Position numbers and translations under genes: made by a program
Part shown: positions 19,043 through 28,599 of the stretch, one piece after another
How the letters are laid out: every line of letters starts with the position of its first letter
Numbering within the stretch: the stretch's first letter is position 1
The notes under the pieces: generated by a model
The model's input: the letters and a program-made list of their open reading frames with translations, nothing else
The model's database searches: none
What the model was told of the DNA's origin: nothing
Assembly: GCF_000372725.1 (NCBI RefSeq)
Contig: NW_005194698.1
Span: 413,676 to 457,478, forward strand
Direction of reading: 5' to 3'
Length of the DNA: 43,803 nt
Source of the DNA: Emiliania huxleyi CCMP1516
Taxonomy: Eukaryota; Haptophyta; Isochrysidales; Noelaerhabdaceae

Positions 19043-20886
19043 CCTCATGGGCTAGCTGCCTGCGGCTAGCCCTTCTCGCACTCACGGACAGTGACAATCA
19101 AATGGGTGAGTGTTTGCGAGCTGAGGCGCGTGTGCTAAATCTAGCTTCTAGGCCGCACGTCGTGGCACTATGACGGAGGTAGACGTGCGGCCGCAGAGGG
19201 TCCCCAGCACTTTGCGTTTCCGGAAATTTCCAGGGAAAACAGAGGATGTTTGGTGCTCCATTCTGGAAACTGGCGAGTTTACCTGAGTCTGAGAGCTGGT
19301 CTGGTGCAAAATCTGACGCAAAATTGAGGAAATCGGTGCAACAGGCAGTGCAACAGTGGTGGTGTATGTATCCTAAGAGCAACAGACTGTCTCGCGCCTA
19401 GCCTCTCTTCTACGCCCCTCGTGCCTCGCGGCGCCTCTGCTTCAAGGAGGGAAGATACGGCGCTCGCACGAGCTGTGGCACAGCGGAGCACAGCGGGCGG
19501 TACAAGTCCATCGAGTATGGTTCCCTATCTTCGCATGCTCGTTGTTGGTGATATCCGCGCGAGGTCATACGCCACAGGCCGTGCGGCCAGGACCCGAGTG
19601 TGATGTTCTCCCGTTTTTTTCTAAATGTGAACTCGGGGGCACGGGACGCGGCACAAACGGGGCACAAACGCCAGACTACAAACACGGGCAGGCACGTAGT
19701 GACGAGGCGACGGTGGCGTCCTCCGACGCCGCGGCGAGTCTGAGCTCGGTCGCAATGAATCTCATCCGCCGCCGCGAGCTGCAGCGCGACTGACATGCGC
19801 TGGGCCTGCAGCGACAGCCACGACCATCACACGTTTCACTCGAATTGCGGAGACCCAAAACATCACTTGGGATCATCCTCCGGCCAAATGGCTGCGCCGA
19901 CGGCTGTATGATGGTCCCTCGGGTCCCTGCTGCTCTTGATCTCTACTTCGTACATCCTCCACCTCCTGCTGATCTCCGCAACCCAACGTCCTGCTCCCTC
20001 CCTCGACCCTCGTCTCGCCCCCTGGCGGGTTGTTCGTGCATATGGGCCAAAAGCGTCGAAAATGTCCCAAAAAGCGTTTGTTGCAGCTCCGCAGCCTGCG
20101 CGCGCTGCCGGAACGCACCGCTTGCTGGATCCCAGGGAGTGCGTGTATCCAACAGGAATGAGTAGGCTCGACGCCGCGCTCGCTGTGGGGCTGCAACAAA
20201 CTCGCCGCCGAGCGTGCCACCGACGGCGTCCCGGCGGAGGTGATGGAGTTTGAGACCTGAGGCTGTGGAGGTGACGCCTGAGGTACCGGCCCGTGCAAAG
20301 CGACTCAGCCGGCGACCGCCACGGGCTCAGACGAGACTTGTCGACTCGTTCCGGCTCAGCTTCACCGTGGTCATCGGGCGTCTGTCGACGTCAGGACCAC
20401 CCATACAGCTCGCGGGTTTGAGGTCGCAAGAGCCAAGATGGTGGCGTTTGGACATCCCAACCATCCCACAAGACAGCCTGTAGGTGATGGCGGGACGGCG
20501 CAGTGTTTGTGGCACTCGGCAGTAGGCACCCGCGGCACGGCCCCGCTGTCGGCTGCTCGGCTCTCGCGGGCTGCGGAACCGGCCCCAGAAGGGGACGGTC
20601 CGGGCGAGTGTGGCAGCTCCTGCGCTAGTATGGGCACCCTCTATCACAACACTACTGATCCTGGTCATTAGAGCTGCCAGGGATAGCGTCAGGAGCCGGT
20701 AGGAGTCAAACCCCCTCATATTTGAGACATCGTGGCCCATAACCGCTTAACCCATACGGCTCTATACTCCACGACTCAACCCCTGCGCGAAACGCGACCG
20801 TCTGCTCCCCGCGGCCTCCCATCAGGCGCATTACGCAACGCTTTCCTTTATTTTGTCAGTCTTCAAAAAGCACGGGCGGCCGTGCT
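19043..20886. other. Intergenic region with isolated exon-like fragments
   Basis: No complete gene is seen. Two fragments look protein-like. Plus 19697-19793 ends DEATVASSDAAASLSSVAMN then LIRRRELQRD and a stop. Minus 19943-20152 contains AFRQRAQAAELQQTLFGTFS. Neither has a recognisable start, domain or partner exon. A tRNA-like B box lies near 20700 but the rest does not fold. The right end (20750-20886) abuts the 3' end of the RING/EF-hand gene. Confidence 0.3.
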
Positions 20887-22505
20887 TCAGACACCACTCG
20901 GTGACGGCCGGGGCGAGAGGTGGTCGAGCTGCGCGATGATGGTGTCGGCGAGGCCCTCGCCGGGCCGCAGGAAGGCGTCGCGCGAGATGGTCGCCTCGGC
21001 GGTGAAGGCCGGGAAGACGGCCGCGACGAAGTCGCGCATCGTGCGGACCTGGGCGAGGTCGGCGCCGAGCGCGTACGTCTTGACGAGCGCGCGCGTCAAC
21101 TCCTCCTGCGTCAGCGACCCCGTCTTATCGTCGTCAAAGTGGTCGAACCACGCGTTCCTCTGCGTCCGCACGTCCGGCGGCGCCGCCTCGACGGGCTCGA
21201 CGCGCATGTCGTCCGTCAGGTTGGCGCGGACCAGCGCGAGCAGGCCGGTCTCGGGGGCAAAGAACTCGTCCCTCGAGACATACCCGTCCCCTAGAAGAGA
21301 CATGGGGTCCGCGTAAAAAAGAAAGACAGGGTGCTCGTCCGTCGAGACAATACCCGTCGCCGTTCGGGTCCACCTGTGGCCACGCGTCCTCCATCCGGGC
21401 CTCGAAGCGGTCGACGTCGAGAGGGAACTGCGAGAGCAGCACGTTGATCACCTCCTGCTTCGAGAGGTACCCGTCCCCCTTGACGTCGCAGGTGCGGAAC
21501 CAGACCTGGCGACACTCCAACACTCAGAAAAAGAAAACAAGTCCGGGCCTTGTCGCGGTGCGGAAGCACACCTCGGGCTGACGCTCGAGCGACGGCAGCA
21601 CGACTGCCTTGTCGAAGTCGCAGCGGCAGAGCGGGCAGCTCTTCGACGGAAGCTCCTGGGGAGAGATGGGGCGGGGTGAGGGGAGATCTGGGGCGGCATG
21701 AGGGGAAGCTCTTCGAAGGCAGCTCCTGCGCGCACTGGTAGTGCAGCAGGTGGCCACACACGCGCCGGCTCGACGCGTCCCAGAACACGGCGCACGGCTC
21801 CGCGCACAGGTCCTACGGGGCGTGTCTCGGGCATGTCCTGGACGTGTCCTGGGCGTGCCTCGCACGGCTCAGCAGCAGAGCTCCTCAAAACACACCGCGC
21901 ATTCGGCGAGCTGTCGGGTCACGCCGTCGCTACCCGTCCGCGGCCGCAGCCCGAAGGACGAGTTGCTCCTAGTAGCAGCCAGCACCCCTTCAAACGTACT
22001 CAATGAGAGCGCGCCCGCAGCCCGAAGATGGGTTGCTCCTCCTCGCGACATGCGGCGGCGAGGCCGGCGGCGGCGGCGGCGGCGGTTGTTGAGACGGCTC
22101 GGCGAGGCGGGCGCTCTCGGCGAGCGCCTGAGCGAGCTCGCGCTCCTCCCGCTCCTCGTCGGTCTCGCGCGAGAAGGGAGGCGGAGGCGGCTGCTGCCGC
22201 TGCGCTGGCGTGGCGGTGACGGGCAGGCCCATCGGCACGCTCCCTCCTGGTGGCGTCGGGACCGCGACAGGGAGGCCGCCAGGCACGGCCGCCTGGCCTC
22301 CTCCGCCGCCCGAGGAGCGCGGTGCGGGCGTGGCGTACGCGTGGTCCCACATGGCCGGCGCTGCCGCCGGGACGCGAACATGGAAGACACCACCCTCGGC
22401 CACGCCAGGAGGGATGCGCGCGCGGAACTGGCGGCCGCTCGGGTCCTGCACGATGACCTGAGAGCCGACTGGCGATCCAGACGGCCGCGTCACGCGGAGC
22501 ATCAT
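20887..22505 (-). CDS. RING finger plus EF-hand protein, six exons
   Basis: Minus-strand exons are 22505-22039, 21968-21884, 21812-21726, 21655-21572, 21505-21361 and 21290-20887, exactly 424 codons with stop. The N-terminal part contains VQDPSGRQFRARIPPGVAEG, then GGVFHVRVPA, a beta-rich module with PPGV..G..F.V, followed by Gly/Pro-rich sequence and an acidic helix (DEEREERELAQALAESARL). A RING-like domain spans about 177-225 (CAVCFEDLC, RRVCGHLLHYQC, CPLCRCDF). EF-hands follow at 248-259 (DVKGDGYLSKQE), 287-298 (DPNGDGYVSRDE) and about 336 (DDDKTGSLTQEE). It is probably a calcium-sensing E3 ubiquitin ligase. All five introns (66-71 nt) begin with a near copy of the next exon. Two or three have GA rather than GT or GC at the predicted donor. 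Confidence 0.85.
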
Positions 22506-22559
22506 CGCGCAACAAACGCCAGCGCGCTCAGGGTGTCGACCGGCAAGCACACGCCTCGA

Positions 22560-23140
22560 CTCACTGGTGTGTTCATGGGGGGCATAACATATGATGTATC
22601 TTATTCGGACCCCCCCCTTCGCGCTTCTCGTTTTTCGTGCCAAACCAGCGCGATCTCGGCGGGGCGTCAGCGCCTCTCGGAGGGGCATCATGCGCTCCCG
22701 GGGCCGCCCGACGGCGCGGGCGGCTCTTGCCGATGGACCCAGCCGAGGTGCCCGACCAGTCGGAGTGGCGCTGACGCGCCGCGCGCGACCACCAGCCAGC
22801 TTTCCGGCCGGGCCGAGAACGGTGCCTCGAGAATGTAGACACTCCAAACAGTTGCCGAGTTTTTTCCCTCTTTTTGAGCGCCGCTGCTGCACACCCAGCC
22901 CACCAGTGATACGAGACGCACCAGATTCACCCCGTCGCGAGCTTGACCGCGACCCCGATGACCGCCCACAGGTGGCTGATCGCGGCGCCACTCATCGCTG
23001 CTTTCGCGCGCCTGGCTCTCAGAGGGCCCCTGCGGCTCTCTCTCGTCGCGTGACCGCCGCCGACATCATCTGCTCGGTCGTGCCCGCCAGCGCGGAGCTG
23101 CGCCACGTCGAATTGTTCGGCGGCTCCTCCCTCCATCTTC
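22560..23140 (+). repeat. Repeat A fragment (22560-22587) joined to repeat family B, copy 2
   Basis: 22560-22587 (CTCACTGGTGTGTTCATGGG) is a piece of family A. It ends at TATGATGTATCTTATTCGG, the same terminal motif as family C. 22588-22850 then matches 36150-36420 inverted, including CCGAGGTGCCCGACCAGTCG and CGGCCGGGCCGAGAACGGTG. 22950-23140 matches 11581-11760 and 35870-36060. It lies 55 bp upstream of the RING/EF-hand start codon. Confidence 0.7.
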
Positions 23141-23220
23141 GTCGCCGTCGTTGCTGTCTTCGGGGTGTCCGTATCCGTCCCCGCCGCCGCCTCCTTGTAG
23201 GAGTTTGAAGCGAAGTCGGT

Positions 23221-23409
23221 CTAGAAATCGTTCTGTCGCGATTCGGTTCCATTTGGCTCGTCTGGGTGTGCGTCGGCTGCCCTGGCTGCTCTGGCTCTCC
23301 TCGCTCTCGCCCCCCTGACTCTGCTGGCTGTACTGACTCTGGCGCCCTCCGCCTCTTCCTCCGTTGCCACGTCGGGAAGCTCGAAGAACGCATCGTCGAT
23401 AAATGCCAT
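23221..23409 (-). CDS. Possible small downstream frame abutting the DUF4326 gene
   Basis: The ATG of this 62-residue frame (MAFIDDAFFELPDVATEEEA) directly follows the TAG of the DUF4326 frame (minus strand GACGACTAGATGGCATTTATC). The acidic N-terminus looks protein-like, while the rest is Arg/Ala-rich. It may be a separate small protein, a stop-readthrough extension or a misplaced last exon. No family is recognised. Confidence 0.3.
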   Translation of the reverse strand: MAFIDDAFFELPDVATEEEAEGARVSTASRVRGARARRARAARAADAHPDEPNGTESRQNDF

Positions 23410-24744
23410 CTAGTCGTCCGCCGAGGCGCTCTTGTCTCTCTCGTCGTCCCCCTCGTCGTCGCACGTCTCGCTCCCTTGCGGCTCGCTCTCCATCGAGTTC
23501 GCCGTCCCGTCTTCGGGCGCCGGATTGTGGACGGCCTTGTCGTGCTCGGCCGTGTTCCACGGCTCGACCCCAGCTCCCTGCGCCTCGCGCACCGCGTCGA
23601 GGGTCCGCTGTGACACTTGCCTCTCGCGCCCGTGCCGAAACCGCAGTAGACTGAGGTGCCCGATCTGGTATGCCTTTGTGCCTTTGAGGGCTCGCGGGCC
23701 TCTCGGCACCCCCTTGTCGGCCCTCGGCTTGCGTGGTTTCGGGGCGTCTCCTCGTTGCTGCCCCTCTCTACGCCGCTCGTCTCGTGCGCCGATGAGCTCT
23801 CGCGCCATGGCTGCGAGACTGTCCCCGTGGCACAGCCTCCCCTCTCGACACGAGGGCGAGCATCCGAGCCGCACCACCTTGGCGTTGCCGTGGCCGTTCA
23901 GCGCTGCCCGCATCGCCGCGACGGCGTCGTTCCCCGTCCTAGCTTCGTCGGAGCGTCGAGGGGCGATCTCTTGCGAGAAGGGCCGCCCGTTGGCCTGTCT
24001 GATGAGCGCTGGCATGGATCTAATGTCCCGCACGGCCGAGGCGGGAACGGTGCGCAGCCGGAGCCACGTGTCGAAGGCCTCGCATACCTGGTCGCGCAGC
24101 GCCTCGTCGGTGCCTCTCTTCCCCATGGGGAATGGGTTGCCGAGCCCGGTGCCTCTCATGATGTTGACTGGCAAGGGGCGCGGGACTGTGTCCGCTCCCG
24201 TGTCGCGCGTCTCCGCTCGTCGGCTTCCAGCGACGACCATGACGGCGGCGAGGGCGGCATTGGCGGGGGCGGTGGTGGCGAGGGTGGCGGCGGCGAGGGT
24301 GGCGGCGGCGGGAGTGGTGGCGAGGGCGGCGGTGACAGGGGCGACGGAGGCGAGGTCGTCGGCAAGGGGAGCGGCGATGGCGAGGGCGGCGGTGGCGAGG
24401 GCGGCGGCGGCGGGGGTGGTGGCGGCGAGGGCGGGGGCGGCGAGGGCGGGGGCGGCGGGGGCGATATGGCGGCGAGGGCGGCGGCGGCGAGGGCGGCGGT
24501 GGTGAGGGTGGCGGCAGCGAGGGCGGTGGCGAGGGTGGCGGTGGCGAGGGTGGTGATGGTGACGGCCGCGAGGGCGGCGGCGGCGAGGGTGGCGGCGGCG
24601 AGGGTCGTGGGCGACGCCGTCGCAGCCATGGCGCGCTCTCAAAACCGCAAAAGCAACCCGAGCCAGACCCCCCGCTGTCCGAGCTACCCTCGTGCTTCCT
24701 GCCAACCGAACAGGGAGAGCCGGCGCCCAGCGGGTTGAAACCAA
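23410..24744 (-). CDS. DUF4326-domain protein; N-terminus uncertain
   Basis: The conserved core reads VNIMRGTGLGNPFPMGKRGT, then EALRDQVCEAFDTWLRLR, and later LGCSPSCREGRLCHGDSLAA. The GNPF-x-GK-x-GT and LxCHGDxLA pattern defines DUF4326, a small domain common in phages, large DNA viruses and some eukaryotes; its function is uncertain, though nucleotide- or base-related roles have been suggested. A basic segment (RKPRADKGVPRG) and an acidic tail follow. Upstream of about residue 160 the frame is Ala/Thr/Pro repeats encoded by the minisatellite at 24239-24610, so the true start may be closer to VMVVAGSRRAETRDTG near 24245. There are no introns in the core, unlike the neighbours, which allows for lateral acquisition. 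Confidence 0.65.
   Translation of the reverse strand: MVSTRWAPALPVRLAGSTRVARTAGGLARVAFAVLRARHGCDGVAHDPRRRHPRRRRPRGRHHHHPRHRHPRHRPRCRHPHHRRPRRRRPRRHIAPAAPALAAPALAATTPAAAALATAALAIAAPLADDLASVAPVTAALATTPAAATLAAATLATTAPANAALAAVMVVAGSRRAETRDTGADTVPRPLPVNIMRGTGLGNPFPMGKRGTDEALRDQVCEAFDTWLRLRTVPASAVRDIRSMPALIRQANGRPFSQEIAPRRSDEARTGNDAVAAMRAALNGHGNAKVVRLGCSPSCREGRLCHGDSLAAMARELIGARDERRREGQQRGDAPKPRKPRADKGVPRGPRALKGTKAYQIGHLSLLRFRHGRERQVSQRTLDAVREAQGAGVEPWNTAEHDKAVHNPAPEDGTANSMESEPQGSETCDDEGDDERDKSASADD
24239..24610. repeat. GC-rich minisatellite (GGCGAGGGNGGC-type)
   Basis: Degenerate tandem units of GGCGAGGGCGGCGGT, with GTGGCG and GGTGGTGATGG variants, fill about 370 bp at the 5' end of the DUF4326 frame. 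A related array lies at 25440-25585. All frames stay open because the repeat lacks T-first stop contexts, so translations here are not evidence of coding. Confidence 0.85.
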
Positions 24745-25313
24745 TGAGCTCGACGTTCGCGAAGGTGCGGCTGTCGCAAGAGAGGGCCGCGAAGCTTGAG
24801 AGAGAGGAGGGCGTGACGGATCATGAGATGAGACTTGAGAGATCGTGCTCGCCCATTATCGGAGCTTCATGAGATGTCGGAGCGTGAGATATCGGAGGTC
24901 TGAGATGTCGGAAGGTACATCGTGTATTCTCAGCCTGTAATGTCGGCGCAGTGGATGGACAATGCGGAACCGGAAGTCGATTAACATAATAAAGTGCGGC
25001 TACCGACCGAGCGCGCGTGACCCGGCCGACGTCGGTCGTCTCCCTCGTCACTGCACCCTCCCGCCTGCGCCTCCTCTGCCTGCGCCTCCTTCTGCCTGCG
25101 CCTCCTCTGCCAGCACCTTGGCTCTTGGCACCTTGGCTGTGAGCACCTCCGCTAAGTGGAGGTCTGCTCGAGATATGCCGGTTGACGAACAGGCGGAGCC
25201 CCACCGGCGCCCCGGACGACTACTCCGTCAACGGCACGGGGATGCAGTGCGCGACACAGCCGGTATGGAGAAGGCGCTTCCAGCGCAGGGAGGGGGGCGC
25301 CCTTCTCTGCACA
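24745..25313. other. Intergenic region with a possible exon fragment
   Basis: 24820-24950 is AT-richer, with repeated GAGATG/GAGATATCGGAG motifs. 25030-25140 contains three units of a CTGCCTGCGCCTCCT-like repeat. At 25180-25260 the plus strand reads SPTGAPDDYSVNGTGMQCAT, which looks protein-like but isolated. No gene model is possible. Confidence 0.3.
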
Positions 25314-25590
25314 CCACATGCTAGGGGAGGGGGGGGTCCCGACCCCCCCAGCGCCTTCACCACATGCTAGGGGGCGGGGTCCCGACCCCCCCAGCGCCTT
25401 CACCAGCGCCTTGTGGGTGTGGTCGGCGACTAGCGGCTCCGGGCACCGCGGCGGCGAGGGTGGTGATGGTGGCGGCCGCGAGGGCGGTGGCGGCGGGGGT
25501 GGTGAGGGCGGTGGCGAGGGTGGCGACGGTGGGGGCGGCGGTGGCGAGGGTGGTGATGGTGGCGGCGGCGGGGGCGGCGGCGGCAAACCC
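25314..25590. repeat. Two-copy 48-bp tandem repeat plus GGN minisatellite
   Basis: A unit with CACATGCTAGGGG, GGGTCCCGACCCCCCCAGCG and CCTTCACC occurs at 25315-25361 and 25362-25405. Each contains the short palindrome GGGTCCCGACCC. A (GGCGGCGAGGGTGGT)-like array follows at 25440-25585. Confidence 0.85.
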
Positions 25591-25983
25591 CGCAAAGTGA
25601 CCCGTTTTTACCCATCCACGCCCGTGCGCGCGTATCTTAGCTAAGGTACGCGGCCACACGCGCTGGCGCGCACGGCAACCGGGACTTACACGCGCGACAC
25701 GAGGGACTGCGTACTGCGGCTCCAGAGTAGATGGATCTGACCTCGGGGCCGATGTGACCAAGCGCTGGTAGCGTGGTTTGACCTCACACCCATGGTCTCA
25801 CAGTGTGCCGGCAGTCGCTGAGTAGTGTCGCTCACACAAGCCGCAGCACAAGTGACTGAGGGCCAGTGAGGGCGAGCCCATCGCTGTCAAAGCTGTGGCA
25901 GCCGCACAGTAGGCTGTATCAACTGTGCAGAGTGTGTGAGCAGCAGAGGAGCTGCTCTCCAGGCTTCTGTCGCAAAGAGCTGC
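25591..25983. other. Intergenic region, no gene seen
   Basis: It is of moderate GC with no shared repeats. It lies upstream of the possible gene starting at 25984 and may hold its promoter. Confidence 0.3.
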
Positions 25984-26302
25984 ATGCCACCGAAGGCGCT
26001 GTCGAGGTTCGCCGAGCGCGGCGCAGATTGGAGGACACCGTCACCGACGAGTGCGTTGTGGTATTCACTCCGGACAAAGACGGCGGCACGCACACGAGCT
26101 GCGGCCGTGCCGCCGTCATAGTGGCGAGGCGCGGGACCGTCTGTGGCGAAGTGGGTCGCGTCCTCCGATTTCCGTCACAGCATCCACGCCCTTTATGCTG
26201 GAATCGGATCCTGCGAATGTCAAGGAGGCAGAGCGACGATTGCGCGAGCGGGCGAAACGTGCGCACGCGGACGAAGTGGTGAGACGGTTGCCGCACCGAT
26301 AG
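25984..26302 (+). CDS. Possible two-exon small protein
   Basis: From ATG 25984 one frame reads MPPKALSRFAERGADWRTPS, then PTSALWYSLRTKTAARTRAA, before a stop at about 26119. Another frame, after an AG at 26180-26181, reads TPFMLESDPANVKEAERRLR, then ERAKRAHADEVVRRLPHR, to a TAG at 26300-26302. An intron in about 26100-26181 would join them, but I cannot fix the donor. The charged helical C-terminus looks real. Family unknown. Confidence 0.35.
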
Positions 26303-27014
26303 GGTACAGGCTGTAGATGCTCTATACGGCTTTAGGGGTATGACCATGCATGTGCTAAAAGCTACCATGAAGATGAACCATGTCAAATCATGTAGTAGGC
26401 AGGTAGTAGGGATAGTTCAAAATCCGATGTTAGGAAAACTCCCGTCCCTCGCATATTCCGCGTGGACAGCCTGTGCGGAGTACGCTGTAAAGCCGTACGG
26501 TTTAGCGGTTTCCGGAGAATGTGTCACAAAAAGGTGTTTATTCCCCACAGCATTAATGGCTACTGAGTAAGTCAGAACCCCTTGTACTGGCAGGTGGCTA
26601 TACAGTATCGCGTTACAGTACAGTACATAGGAAGTAGAGAGGAAGTGCCGAACGATCCGGACCAGTCAGGTCCGTCTTGTACGTGAAGCGCGAAGCAGCT
26701 CTACGGCGGCGAAGCAGCACGAGTAAGATCTAAGAAAGAGGGCTCGCCCGCCCGAAGCTAAAGCACGCGCCTACTCATGTCGCCTAGTTCCTCCAGCTCG
26801 CGTAGCATGGTGTCGCCTCAGGAATCCTACCACACCGCAAAACATGCAAATACCCTCGGACCCGCACTTACCCAGCACGAGTCCTCCGGGACCATACCCT
26901 ATCACCTTGATGGGGATCGGTGAATCGCATGCTGACAATAATGACCCAATATATGCGTTCATGTAATAAGGCGCTGCGGGCCGGCTGGTCCGCATCGCGG
27001 CCGCCTTGGCCGGC
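26303..27014. other. AT-richer intergenic region, no gene seen
   Basis: GC content drops compared with the neighbours. Small repeats such as GTACAGTACAGTACATAG (26611-26628) and TAGGCAGGTAGTAGG (26395-26409) are present. No frame looks coding. It lies downstream of the minus-strand exostosin-like gene and probably includes its 3' UTR. Confidence 0.35.
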
Positions 27015-28268
27015 TCAAATCGATTGGTGGCGTCGAGGTCCGGGGGGTGGGTGAATCTTGGACCACCAGTGACGCATCGTGAGCCGTTCGAGGGTCTGAT
27101 TGCGCAACCACTCGTCCTCGAACGCGGGCGCGTGGAGCTTGCGCCACTGTGCGAGCATGCTTATGTTGATGTCGGTCCAATTGCTCACGCGCACCACTGG
27201 CCAGCCGTCGTACATGGTGGCACCCGGAAAATCGCGCATGATCGGGATGGCGCCGGAAAGGATGGCTGAGAAGAGCTTGGGATTTGGGTCGATCCCGCCA
27301 CCATGAACGCAGAGCAGGAATGGATACTTTTGCACAACTGCACTGAAGCCCTCGTTAGTCGTGCTGGCCACGTCGCACCAAGGCCAAGGTGTACTGTTGC
27401 ACAAGTCTCTGACAAACTGTCGTTCGTGGAACTGCCGCCCGCCTCGCTGCCGCCCGATTTCCACCACCCGGAGCGGCAGTGATTGGATTCGCACTTTTCG
27501 CGGCGCGGACGCCAGTGACATGCCCCCAGCATCGCGAGGATTCATCCCGGTCGGGATGGGACTGACCTTGCTGCTCGCCACTGCAGCATCGAGATGCTCG
27601 ACGTAAATGTGCAAAATGCGCTCATCTTTGAGCCAGTTCGCCCAGGTGCTCGACCTGAGCACGCGCGGGTAACGAACGTCCGTCTGCAACGGCGTCGTCT
27701 TGTCGTGGTCGCCCGTGATGAGCACCACGCCATGGCGCCGCGGGATGCAATGCAGCAGCGACTCTGAGAAGGTCTCAAGCTCGTCCGTGTTCACGAATAT
27801 GGTTCCAGGCACGGTGTACGGGTCGCCCCACACGGTGAAGCCGGGCAGTTGTCCCCAATGCTCATAGCGCGAGCCGACAACCCAATCGCAGTGCGCTGCC
27901 AGTGAACACGGCGGAGGATTAGTCTGCACGACAGAGAAGAGCTCGTCTTTTTGCACGGGCTTGGGCGTCCAGTTCCGGAAGTTGTACTTGAAGGGGCCGT
28001 CACGAGGAACGCCGGCGTCATGACCCCGCCTCGGGTAACCCGAGGAACGTTCCTCGGGTGTTTGAATGTGATTGTAGATCTGGAGTACGCACTCGCCGAA
28101 CGAGACATTGTTCTGCCGCTTCCGCATCTCGGCCTGCAGTGGGGGGACGGCGGGGCGTGACACGGCCATCATGCCGTCTGGCGAGAGTGCCCCGGCGCGG
28201 CCCCGTGCCTGCAGCCTCTGCGGCTTTGGCGCCGCCTTCGCACGCGCGCCCCACTTGGTCAACGGCAC
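27015..28268 (-). CDS. Exostosin-like glycosyltransferase (GT47-type)
   Basis: A single exon of 417 residues. The C-terminal half carries the exostosin-type signature YPFLLCVHGGGIDPNPKLFS (about 315-334) followed by AILSGAIPIMRDFPG (335-349), the G-x-x-x-x-x-x-KLFEAI...GCIPVI-like motif of the GT47 nucleotide-sugar binding region. It also has YDGWPVVRVSNWTDINISML, as in ...LPF...W...V. The middle has RRHGVVLITGDHDKTTPLQT and IPTGMNPRDAGG. N-glycosylation sites (NVS, NST, NWT, NIS, NQT) fit a luminal enzyme. No N-terminal membrane anchor is visible, so an upstream exon may be missing. It probably transfers sugars in wall or surface glycan synthesis; donor and acceptor unknown. Its first 135 codons are duplicated at 31.3-31.8 kb. 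Confidence 0.75.
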   Translation of the reverse strand: MPLTKWGARAKAAPKPQRLQARGRAGALSPDGMMAVSRPAVPPLQAEMRKRQNNVSFGECVLQIYNHIQTPEERSSGYPRRGHDAGVPRDGPFKYNFRNWTPKPVQKDELFSVVQTNPPPCSLAAHCDWVVGSRYEHWGQLPGFTVWGDPYTVPGTIFVNTDELETFSESLLHCIPRRHGVVLITGDHDKTTPLQTDVRYPRVLRSSTWANWLKDERILHIYVEHLDAAVASSKVSPIPTGMNPRDAGGMSLASAPRKVRIQSLPLRVVEIGRQRGGRQFHERQFVRDLCNSTPWPWCDVASTTNEGFSAVVQKYPFLLCVHGGGIDPNPKLFSAILSGAIPIMRDFPGATMYDGWPVVRVSNWTDINISMLAQWRKLHAPAFEDEWLRNQTLERLTMRHWWSKIHPPPGPRRHQSI

Positions 28269-28312
28269 GCCGCCTGTTCACAGAGCGGTCGCCTCAGCGG
28301 CGAAAGGGAGCG

Positions 28313-28599
28313 TTCGGAAGCTCCGCTGCGCACGCGCGGGTGGGGCGTAGAAGGACGCCCCAAAACCAGAGGCTGCGAACGAGCACGCGGCACATGTCTT
28401 TTATCGGCGGCGATTGGCGCGAGAAGAGGCCGCGGAGACCGCCGGGAACGAGGGGGTAGACTCACGGTTCCTACCAGCCGCGCTCACCCACGTCGATTAA
28501 ACACCGCCTACTCACACGCGGGGGGAAGAGCCGCAAGATATGCACGCCAATTAGTCAATACGGCCGGACGAGTATAAAAGCAATCATCAATTATGAACT
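28313..28599. other. Upstream region of the exostosin-like gene
   Basis: It contains GAGTATAAAAGCAATC at 28570-28585, a TATA-like box on the plus strand, pointing away from the exostosin gene and into the degenerate repeat tract. No coding frame is recognised. Confidence 0.3.

Noticed and set aside
20690..20762. tRNA-like sequence on the minus strand with a good B box (GGTTTGACTCC) and a loose A box
   Set aside because: The acceptor stem pairs for only six bases, the T stem is mismatched and no seven-base anticodon loop forms. A tRNA-derived fragment at most.
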